From: Elizabethkingia occulta
GTDB lineage: Bacteria > Bacteroidota > Bacteroidia > Flavobacteriales > Weeksellaceae
DNA length: 64,000 bases
Assembly (NCBI RefSeq): GCF_002023715.1
Contig: NZ_MAHX01000005.1
Location: forward strand, 310,001 to 374,000
Direction: 5' to 3'
Shown here: positions 9,420 to 16,406 of the stretch, piece by piece
Numbering within the stretch: the stretch's first letter is position 1
How the letters are laid out: each line of letters starts with the position of its first letter
Made by a program: the position numbers and the translations under genes
The notes under the pieces: generated by a model
What the model saw: the letters and a program-made list of their open reading frames with translations, nothing else
What the model was told of the DNA's origin: nothing
Databases searched by the model: none

Positions 9420-11317
9420 TACTGTGTGCTTTTTAACGGAACAACGATAATGACAGTTGTTCCTTGTTTGTTGTGATCAGTATTTATTTGTCCTCCCAGA
9501 AATACTACGCGGGAGTGTATATTTTTTAAACCTATCCCTTTAAAATTGTTGTGATCATTAAAGCCTATTCCCTTATCTTCAAAAATCAGTGTTATGTTTT
9601 CATCAGCGATTATCAGGTCAATATTAGCCTGAGATGCTTTTGCATGCTTTATAGTATTGTTAATTAATTCATTTATTATCCTGTACAATATGACAGATTG
9701 TATTTCATTCAACTGTTCATCTTCTCCGTCTGTATTAAGCCAGAATCTTGTAAGAGCAAAACTATTGAGTTCATCGGTTCTGTTCTTTAAAGTCTGGAAT
9801 AGACCAATTGTCGAAAAATCTTTGGGTAATAAATCATGAGAAATATTTCTGAGGTCAGCCAATGCTTTCTGTGTAATTTCAATGCTCCGTTCATTATAGG
9901 GATTATTTATTGTATCATGCTGATTGGTAATATGGAGCAATAAAGTACTAAGGGTAGCTCCTAAATCATCATGCAAATCCTGCGCTAGTCTTTTACGTTC
10001 TTCTTCCTGAGCAGCAATTATATTTTGTGTCATCTCAAGTTTCTGATTTGTCAGTTTTATTGCCAGCTCTTTTTTCTCTTTTTTCAGAACAGAATATCGG
10101 TAAATAATACCTGCAAAAATAATCAGTGATTCTATAATTAACCCAATCTGAATACTTGTTGGTGGAGATACCAAAACGGATAAATCATTAGTGGTAAGAA
10201 TAACATAACAGGTTTTGAAAATACTGCCTGCCAGAAAACATACTGCAGCCAAATAAAACCATCCTGGCCGGAATCCCTGTCTTACCCGTAAAATAGCAGC
10301 CCATATTATAGAGATAGCAATTCCGGCAATTGAAATCAGATACAGATTACCCGTTATTTTGATTGCTTTCTGTTGTTCAGAAGACCATAAATCTAATAAA
10401 ATTTTTGAGATCAGTGAAAAAATTAAAAGCCATTTAAAAAGGTTTAGTATATAATATGACTTGATGCTATTTCTTTTCAGTTCCAAAAAAGCAATACCCA
10501 ATTGTGCCATCAAAATCATGGTTACTGCACCGGCAGAAAACTGAGATATACTGAATATTAGCGGACAATGGGGGAAAAGAAACTGATAATCTGCACCAAC
10601 ACTACTAAGTACCCAAAACAATGCAGCCATTACATAAGCGGCATACAAATAATGTATTCTGTCCCCCAGAGAAATTCCAAGGCACAAATTGATTACCGTA
10701 TTAAAAAACATAATACCGACAATCACACCTATGATAATATACAACCGCTGCTCTTCTTCTTTAAAAAGTTTATTGCTAATTAACTCCGGAGTTGTACTGA
10801 ACCGCTCTCCTATTCGTTCAGCCATAATTAAAAAAACAGCAGACTCTCCGGTTTCTAATCTAATAGGAAAAACAAAGTCATGATAAGGGTAATCCCGTGT
10901 ATCAAATTCTGATTCGGCGCCAGTTTTCATAAACCTTTTAAATCCCGATGAAGTAAGCCTGTAGGCTTCTACATTATTAAGAAAAGGGTAATTGAATTTA
11001 TAAAAGAGATTATTCTCCGATCCGGATGTATTCTTTATTGTAAATGTAAGCCAGTAATAGTTTCCGGCCACTCCTGAATTTATACTGACTTCAGGAGCAA
11101 GTTTTTGTCCTTTTCCATTTTTTAGTAACTGATAAGCTTTATCTGCCGATAATTTTTCTTTTGTCTGAAACCAATATAAATAATTATTAACAGGATATCT
11201 GTCTATTCCTGTTACAGCTAAAGTATCATTCACAGATGAAGCATATACCAGCTGATTTATGCAACAACATAAAAGCAGAAGAACAGCACTTAAATATTTA
11301 TGGTATAACAACTTCAT
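9419..11317 (-). CDS. 7TMR-DISM sensor histidine kinase (HisKA_3 type)
   Basis: This 632-residue sensor has a signal peptide (to about residue 26), then an extracytoplasmic 7TMR-DISM extracellular-2 domain (about 35-165; the 'YYWLTFTIKN' motif is typical). Seven membrane segments follow (about 190-405), then a short coiled coil, a HisKA_3 dimerisation domain with the phospho-acceptor H449 (QDLHDDLGATL), and an HATPase domain (N box NELINNTIKHA, G boxes EDKGIGF and GIGLKNI). DISM extracellular domains are thought to bind carbohydrate-like ligands; the ligand here is unknown. It overlaps the regulator gene by 1 bp, indicating translational coupling. Confidence 0.93.
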   Translation of the reverse strand: MKLLYHKYLSAVLLLLCCCINQLVYASSVNDTLAVTGIDRYPVNNYLYWFQTKEKLSADKAYQLLKNGKGQKLAPEVSINSGVAGNYYWLTFTIKNTSGSENNLFYKFNYPFLNNVEAYRLTSSGFKRFMKTGAESEFDTRDYPYHDFVFPIRLETGESAVFLIMAERIGERFSTTPELISNKLFKEEEQRLYIIIGVIVGIMFFNTVINLCLGISLGDRIHYLYAAYVMAALFWVLSSVGADYQFLFPHCPLIFSISQFSAGAVTMILMAQLGIAFLELKRNSIKSYYILNLFKWLLIFSLISKILLDLWSSEQQKAIKITGNLYLISIAGIAISIIWAAILRVRQGFRPGWFYLAAVCFLAGSIFKTCYVILTTNDLSVLVSPPTSIQIGLIIESLIIFAGIIYRYSVLKKEKKELAIKLTNQKLEMTQNIIAAQEEERKRLAQDLHDDLGATLSTLLLHITNQHDTINNPYNERSIEITQKALADLRNISHDLLPKDFSTIGLFQTLKNRTDELNSFALTRFWLNTDGEDEQLNEIQSVILYRIINELINNTIKHAKASQANIDLIIADENITLIFEDKGIGFNDHNNFKGIGLKNIHSRVVFLGGQINTDHNKQGTTVIIVVPLKSTQ

Positions 11318-11354
11318 ATTCTGTAAAGTTGATAAAATTTCAGATTATATCTAT

Positions 11355-11370
11355 TACCCAAAAACAGGTA
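11355..11370. promoter_or_regulatory. candidate NarL-type operator, distal copy
   Basis: TACCCAAAAACAGGTA has the 7-2-7 layout of NarL-family sites (TACCCAA, 2 nt, ACAGGTA). It is a near-perfect inverted copy (15 of 16 identical) of the site at 11425-11440. It lies 38 bp upstream of the histidine kinase start. Confidence 0.55.
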
Positions 11371-11424
11371 GGTAAGATTATTATTAAAGTTACTCTAAAT
11401 ATACAAAATTGCATAGCTAACTGA

Positions 11425-11440
11425 TACCTGCTTTTGGGTA
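11425..11440. promoter_or_regulatory. candidate NarL-type operator abutting the -33 element
   Basis: TACCTGCTTTTGGGTA is the reverse complement of the 11355-11370 site with one mismatch. It ends exactly one base before the TTG -33 element of the barrel gene promoter, the position expected for an activator that contacts RNA polymerase. Confidence 0.6.
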
Positions 11441-11471
11441 TTGTCATCTCTTCTCTGCTAAATTAATTTTG
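11441..11471 (+). promoter_or_regulatory. promoter of the outer-membrane barrel gene
   Basis: TTG at 11441-11443, a 20-nt spacer and TAATTTTG at 11464-11471 match the Bacteroidota -33/-7 consensus. The same 20-nt spacing is seen at the initiator tRNA promoter in this window. The start codon is 20 nt downstream. Confidence 0.65.
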
Positions 11472-11491
11472 TTAGCAGATACCTTTCTGTT

Positions 11492-12202
11492 ATGATCAAA
11501 ATATATTTTTTTCTGGTTTTATTTTTTTCTGGTTCTCTAATATTATATGCCCAAGAAAAATACCCTTCCGAGTCTAAAGTCTATATCGGGGTGCAAGCCG
11601 GTTCTCCATTATTTTGGGGAGATCTTTCTTCTACGGGAGAAAAATTTCGTCCCGGCTATGGTGGTGGTTTATTTATCGGTTACAGACTTACAAACTGGCT
11701 GGCTGTTGAGGTAAATACAGATTATATGACCGGTAAGATAGGTGCTTCCAAATGGCAAACTAATGATTTTATAGACAACCAGGGAGTCATACGCTATACG
11801 CAGGGGAATTATAAGTTAGGTGGTATTTACAGTAAGGTTCGTTTATCCCGATATGGAGTGCGATTCCCGGTACAGGTTCTGAACATTTTCAGAAATGAGG
11901 GGAAGTTTAACATGGAACTAGCACCCCATCTCTTTCTCAATGATTTTTCAACGGGAATTTATAATATAAACACCAATCAAAAGCTAACAAACGGCGTCAA
12001 ACCTGAATCACTAAGTTACGCTGTGGGCGGAGATCTTGGCTTCTCTTACAGGATTAATAAACAGACAAGACTGTTTCTGCGCTCATCATTCAGTTGGTTA
12101 AACGATGATAAATACGACGGGATTATTACGTATCCGGCATGGAAGGAAAATTTAATGCTTTATACGTCCATTGGCGTTAGCTTCGATATAAACACTCAAT
12201 AA
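11492..12202 (+). CDS. outer-membrane beta-barrel protein
   Basis: The product is 236 residues with a signal peptide (hydrophobic residues 4-20, cleavage near LYAQ). Alternating beta strands fit an OmpA-like/OMP_b-brl barrel: 'VYIGVQAGSPLFWGDL', 'GGGLFIGYRLTNWLAVE' and a C terminus ending in a strand (MLYTSIGVSFDINTQ). No OmpA peptidoglycan-binding domain is present. The function is unknown. It is divergent from the sensor kinase and 38 bp upstream of the RCC1 lipoprotein gene, so those two are likely co-transcribed. Its promoter carries a NarL-like site, suggesting control by the neighbouring two-component system. Confidence 0.8.
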   Translation: MIKIYFFLVLFFSGSLILYAQEKYPSESKVYIGVQAGSPLFWGDLSSTGEKFRPGYGGGLFIGYRLTNWLAVEVNTDYMTGKIGASKWQTNDFIDNQGVIRYTQGNYKLGGIYSKVRLSRYGVRFPVQVLNIFRNEGKFNMELAPHLFLNDFSTGIYNINTNQKLTNGVKPESLSYAVGGDLGFSYRINKQTRLFLRSSFSWLNDDKYDGIITYPAWKENLMLYTSIGVSFDINTQ

Positions 12203-12240
12203 ATAATAATTAAACTATTTGTAACCAATACCATACTATT

Positions 12241-14019
12241 ATGAGCACTAAATTTATTTTCTCTATATGGATGTTTTTGTTGCTGTCTGTCACCTCCTGC
12301 CAGCGCACAGACTTCGATGAAATTATGCGCAAACAACAGCAGCAACAAGATCAATTAGACAGCCAGGCAGCACGCATAGCAGCTCTGGAAGCTGCTGTAA
12401 AACTCATGAATACTGATATTACTGCCCTAAAAGCAATTACCACTGCATTGCAACAAAATGTAAGTATTATATCCTACAAAGCGACCTCCACAGGATATAC
12501 ACTTACTATGAGTAATGGTACTACAATTAACCTGAGCAATGGAAAAGACGGAACCAACGGTACGAATGGTACAAATGGAAAAGATGGTGTAAATGCTCTG
12601 GCTATAGGAGTGAAACAAAATACCGACGGTTTTTACTACTGGACTTTGGACGGAAACTTTATAATACAAAACGGTAATAAATTACCGGTTACAGGTAAAG
12701 ACGGGCAAAACGGTTCTAATGGCAGTAACGGCAGTAATGGCACAAATGGTATAACACCTTTATTACAGGTGAATACTACAGCTAATCAATGGATGATAAG
12801 CTATGATAATGGAAACAGCTGGCAGATTGTGCGGGACTCCTCAGGAAACCCAGTACCTGCAACCGGACCATCGGGCCCAACTGGTCCTATCGGTCCAACA
12901 GGCCCACAAGGTCCATCGGGTATACCAGGATTTAGTATTGAAGAAGGTGATGGAATAATAACAGTTACCTATCTGGGAAGTTCTTACACGTTGGTAAAAG
13001 CACAGTGGCAAATTTCCTCTGGAAACTGGCATACCCTATTTGTAAGCCCTGAAGGCAATCTGTACGGCACAGGACAAAACAGCTATGGGCAATTAGGTCT
13101 TGGTGACAACAATAATCGAAATACCCCTGTATTTATAATGAACAATGTACAGGCAGTAGCCGCAAACGGCTTACATTCTTTAATACTAAAAAAAGATGGC
13201 ACATTGTGGGCTACAGGTTATAATTATGACGGTCAATTAGGTACCGGGAATAACACCACTCTAAATACACCTGCTCTCATAACAAATAACGTCAAAGCCA
13301 TAGCTGCTGGTGTCAATTCTTCTTATGCTATTAAAAATGATGGGTCTTTATGGTCAACCGGCAATAATCAGTTTGGACAGCTGGGAATTGGAAATCAGCA
13401 ATACCGCAATGTTATGACCATGGTTACCAATAATGTGGCTGCTGTTTCTGCTACCTACGCTCATACGCTTATTCTAAAAACGGATGGTTCTGTCTATGGA
13501 ACAGGAGCCAATAGCAGCTATCAGCTAGGATTAAGTGACACCAGTAATCAGCTTTATCCGGCCTTTATTACTAATAATGTAAAAGCTGTAGCCACAGGCT
13601 ACCAAACTTATTCTGTAATTCTAAAAAAAGACAACACTGTTTGGGCTACAGGAGCTAATTTGGCTGGTCAATTAGGTACAGGAAACAATACTCCGCTAAA
13701 CCAATTTGTACAGGTTGCTGATCAGGTAAAAGCTATAAGTCTGGGTACAAGCCACACTATGATACTCAAAACGAATAACACCTTATGGACCACAGGATCT
13801 AATATCTATGGCCAACTGGGCATAGGAAGTACAATTAATAGTAATCAATTCACTCAGGTTACCGATAAAGTGGCCTTAATAAATGCAGGAGCACAACACT
13901 CTGTTATCATGAAAACAGATGGCAGCTTCTGGACTGCCGGATATAATGATTCCGGACAATTGGGGCTAGGTACTACAGGTTCTAATATTACAAGTTTTAC
14001 TAAAGTTAATATGCCGTAA
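12241..14019 (+). CDS. lipoprotein with coiled coil, collagen-like repeats and an RCC1 propeller
   Basis: This 592-residue surface lipoprotein has a signal ending SVTSC (C20). A Gln-rich coiled coil (about 30-75) and DUF4988-like beta segments (about 75-150) follow, interrupted by Gly-Thr-Asn and Gly-Ser-Asn triplets. A Gly-Pro-rich collagen-like stretch lies at about 205-235. From about residue 260 to the end are seven RCC1-type repeats of about 45-50 residues, each with LYGTGxNxxGQLGLG-like and HTxxLKxDG-like motifs, enough for one seven-bladed propeller. It resembles PL29/DUF4988-type Bacteroidota surface proteins at the N terminus only. The role is unknown; ligand binding at the cell surface is an inference. 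Internal DNA repeats encode the triplets (12547-12590, 12716-12750). Confidence 0.85.
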   Translation: MSTKFIFSIWMFLLLSVTSCQRTDFDEIMRKQQQQQDQLDSQAARIAALEAAVKLMNTDITALKAITTALQQNVSIISYKATSTGYTLTMSNGTTINLSNGKDGTNGTNGTNGKDGVNALAIGVKQNTDGFYYWTLDGNFIIQNGNKLPVTGKDGQNGSNGSNGSNGTNGITPLLQVNTTANQWMISYDNGNSWQIVRDSSGNPVPATGPSGPTGPIGPTGPQGPSGIPGFSIEEGDGIITVTYLGSSYTLVKAQWQISSGNWHTLFVSPEGNLYGTGQNSYGQLGLGDNNNRNTPVFIMNNVQAVAANGLHSLILKKDGTLWATGYNYDGQLGTGNNTTLNTPALITNNVKAIAAGVNSSYAIKNDGSLWSTGNNQFGQLGIGNQQYRNVMTMVTNNVAAVSATYAHTLILKTDGSVYGTGANSSYQLGLSDTSNQLYPAFITNNVKAVATGYQTYSVILKKDNTVWATGANLAGQLGTGNNTPLNQFVQVADQVKAISLGTSHTMILKTNNTLWTTGSNIYGQLGIGSTINSNQFTQVTDKVALINAGAQHSVIMKTDGSFWTAGYNDSGQLGLGTTGSNITSFTKVNMP

Positions 14020-14050
14020 CAACGATAAAATTAAGATATTTAACAACTAA

Positions 14051-14083
14051 AAACGTCACAGACAATAAAAATCTGTGACGTTT
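14051..14083. terminator. bidirectional terminator after the RCC1 lipoprotein
   Basis: A perfect 12-bp stem (AAACGTCACAGA/TCTGTGACGTTT) with a 9-nt A-rich loop lies between convergent genes. T-rich sequence follows on the plus strand. Confidence 0.75.
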
Positions 14084-14116
14084 AATAATTTTTTGAACAC
14101 TAAGTATAGTTATATT

Positions 14117-14467
14117 CTAAGCCAAAAAGAACTGGCGCAGCTTCTCCAGATTAGACTTATCACTGCCAGCAAAGATTTCTTTACCCGTAATAAACACTGG
14201 TCTTTTCAGAAAACTATAATGGTCCAGAATTAATTCTTTAAAGTCTTCTTCTTTAAGGTTTTTAACATATATTTCTCTGGCTTTAATCTGAGTCGATTTC
14301 TTACTGAATAGTGCTTCATATGAATTAGTCAGTTTATACATTTCTGCCAATTCCGATTCCGTAACAGGAGCCGATTTTATTTCTCTAAGTTCCCAGCCAT
14401 CCAGATTGAACTCAGCCATAATTTTCTTACACGTACCACATGTTTTCAGGTAGAAGACTTTTTTCAT
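14117..14467 (-). CDS. ArsC/Spx/YffB-family thioredoxin-fold protein
   Basis: A 116-residue single-domain protein with an N-terminal CxxC (C10-G-T-C13) after the first beta strand, and the LKRPVFI segment that supplies the conserved Arg/cis-Pro of the ArsC family. The length matches YffB/ArsC-like proteins. Family members range from glutaredoxin-dependent arsenate reductases to redox regulators of the Spx type. No arsenic-resistance genes are nearby, so arsenate reduction should not be assumed. It stands alone between two terminator-like regions. A TATTTTTG box on the minus strand at 14491-14498 could be its -7 element. Confidence 0.82.
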   Translation of the reverse strand: MKKVFYLKTCGTCKKIMAEFNLDGWELREIKSAPVTESELAEMYKLTNSYEALFSKKSTQIKAREIYVKNLKEEDFKELILDHYSFLKRPVFITGKEIFAGSDKSNLEKLRQFFLA

Positions 14468-14545
14468 TTGTATATTTCTTATATAATATTCAAAAATACC
14501 ATCTTTAAGAGAGAAATAAAAGCCGGGATTACAAATAATTATTTA

Positions 14546-15547
14546 TTAAAAACCCAGAATCCATTTACTGGCAGCTTCTATATCTGCATCCACACTCGTA
14601 GACTGATCTACTAATACATCTGGATTGATAGAACCTATATGATCCTTTTTATCACGATCCGCAGCATTACTAATGGACAACATCAAAGATGAGCCATTTG
14701 ATAATACAAAAGTTCTGTTTCCGGTAGTATATCCAGCTGTAGGCTGTCCAAATAATTTGGTATTGTCCTGACCTATAAAAGAGACAACAGTAAACTCTCC
14801 ACTACTTGCAGTTCTCCCTCCTACAAGTAAAGCAATTCTCTCGGGTCTTTTCTTTAGTTTGTATGCATTGGGAACATAAGCATTATTACTCCACACCTTC
14901 CCTTCTTTTTCCATAAGCTTCCATGGATTCTTTTTATTATTACTAACAAAATAACCAAGTGTTCCTTTATCTAAAAGCGGTCCCAATCCTGTAATCATTG
15001 GATACATATTACCTCCCGTATTTTTTCTGAAGTCAATTATCCAGCCTTTTATATTATTTTTAATATCCAGATCTTTGATCTGATTCTGGATATTTTGTGC
15101 ATACACAGTCATTGCAGAATCATTTACAGAACCGAATTGCGGAACATTAATATAGCCAATATCACCTGGCAATAACTTACTGGTTGCTCCTTCTAATTTT
15201 TTTGTCGGGCTGGAATAATTTGTTGTGGCAGCTACAGACATAAAAAAAGAATGTTTGTCTCCTACTTTTCTAAGTTCAGATATTATATAATCTATTACTG
15301 GCTTTGTATCGTTTGTTGTTTTCATTCCAACCGAAAGTGTTTTGATATTTCCATCAATATCATTCCAGTTGAGCTTTTCTCTAAAAAGAGAGTTTAGTTT
15401 TACAATATCTCTGATCTCTTTTATAAAAGGTTCTGCCGGCTTATCAGCAGTCGCTTCAATTTTATTTACTGATTCAGTATTTTTAACTTGAGAAAAAGTT
15501 ATACCTGCATAAAAGATCCCAATTAATGTAAAGAATATACGTTTCAT
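14546..15547 (-). CDS. S41-family (tail-specific-like) serine peptidase, exported
   Basis: This 333-residue protein has a signal peptide (residues 1-19, ITFSQ). Its S41 core carries the DFRKNTGGNMYPM motif and the nucleophile region VGGRTASSGE (Ser about 248, with the Glu two residues on). A tricorn/interphotoreceptor-retinoid-binding-like fold is expected. No clear PDZ domain is visible, so it is shorter than CtpA-type proteases. It likely acts in the periplasm or at the cell surface; the substrate is unknown. It is monocistronic and divergent from the thioesterase gene. Confidence 0.85.
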   Translation of the reverse strand: MKRIFFTLIGIFYAGITFSQVKNTESVNKIEATADKPAEPFIKEIRDIVKLNSLFREKLNWNDIDGNIKTLSVGMKTTNDTKPVIDYIISELRKVGDKHSFFMSVAATTNYSSPTKKLEGATSKLLPGDIGYINVPQFGSVNDSAMTVYAQNIQNQIKDLDIKNNIKGWIIDFRKNTGGNMYPMITGLGPLLDKGTLGYFVSNNKKNPWKLMEKEGKVWSNNAYVPNAYKLKKRPERIALLVGGRTASSGEFTVVSFIGQDNTKLFGQPTAGYTTGNRTFVLSNGSSLMLSISNAADRDKKDHIGSINPDVLVDQSTSVDADIEAASKWILGF

Positions 15548-15683
15548 ATGTTATTTAGTTCTTATTTGGTGTATTTGGATTTATTTTAATATTAATTGAG
15601 TGCATTTGAACTTTCTATCATTCATTATGTCCAAATGAGCGTAAATATACCTATTTTTATTACTTTATAAATCTTATTAAATC

Positions 15684-16151
15684 ATGCATAATACACCAAC
15701 AACGTTTCAGTTTATCTCAGAACCCACAGATGTTAATTTCGGCGGCAAAGTACATGGCGGTAGTGTAATGAAATGGATAGACCAGGTTGGCTACGCCTGT
15801 GCCAGTAATTGGTGCGGAAGTTATGCTGTAACAGTATATGTCGGTGGAATACGCTTTCTGAAACCTATAAAGATTGGTGAACTCATCAAGATTAATGCAA
15901 AGGTTATTTATACAGGTTCTTCTAGTATGCATATCATGATCGATGTTTTTTCAAAAGCTGTTACCTCCAAAAAGTATGAAAAGAAGACACATTGTATCAT
16001 TGTTTTTGTTGCTGTAGACGAAAATGGAAACAAAATAAAGGTGCCACAATGGAAACCGGAAACAGAACATGAGCTTCAATTGGAAGATTATGCAAAAAAA
16101 TTGATGGCGTTACGTACTGGTATTGAGGATGAAATGAAAGCTTTTCTATAA
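15684..16151 (+). CDS. acyl-CoA thioesterase, hotdog fold
   Basis: A 155-residue single hotdog domain of the YciA/BACH type. The conserved 'NFGGKVHGGSVMKWIDQVGYACA' region (given here as GGKVHGG and WIDQVG) contains the helix with the catalytic Asp. It is followed by the 'VTVYVGGIRFLKPIKIGELI' strand typical of acyl-CoA hydrolases. It would hydrolyse acyl-CoA to free acid and CoA in the cytosol; chain-length preference is not inferable. It is followed by the initiator tRNA gene. Confidence 0.9.
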   Translation: MHNTPTTFQFISEPTDVNFGGKVHGGSVMKWIDQVGYACASNWCGSYAVTVYVGGIRFLKPIKIGELIKINAKVIYTGSSSMHIMIDVFSKAVTSKKYEKKTHCIIVFVAVDENGNKIKVPQWKPETEHELQLEDYAKKLMALRTGIEDEMKAFL

Positions 16152-16166
16152 AACATCGATTAATAC

Positions 16167-16197
16167 TTGCCAGTTCGAAAAAAACGTTATATATTTG
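16167..16197 (+). promoter_or_regulatory. promoter of the initiator tRNA
   Basis: TTG at 16167-16169, a 20-nt spacer and TATATTTG at 16190-16197 form a complete Bacteroidota-type promoter, ending 11 nt before the mature tRNA 5' end. This is the clearest promoter in the window and serves as an internal reference for the others. Confidence 0.75.
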
Positions 16198-16208
16198 CAG
16201 TACAATAT

Positions 16209-16281
<73 letters not shown>

Positions 16282-16290
16282 CTAAATAAA

Positions 16291-16319
16291 AAGAGAACTC
16301 AAATGAGTTCTCTTTTTTT
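16291..16319 (+). terminator. terminator of the initiator tRNA
   Basis: The stem GAGAACTC/GAGTTCTC (16293-16300 and 16305-16312) with a 4-nt loop is followed by seven T residues. Confidence 0.85.
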
Positions 16320-16356
16320 GTATCATATAGTTTAGAACGATTTAAACGTCACAATA

Positions 16357-16384
16357 AAAAGCTCCGATATAAATCGGAGCTTTT
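16357..16384 (-). terminator. terminator of the S9 peptidase gene
   Basis: The stem GCTCCGAT/ATCGGAGC (16361-16368 and 16373-16380) is extended by A/T pairs. On the minus strand a T run follows, 22 bp past the S9 stop codon. It may also back up the tRNA terminator. Confidence 0.8.
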
Positions 16385-16406
16385 CTTATATTATTTAATC
16401 CTTTAA

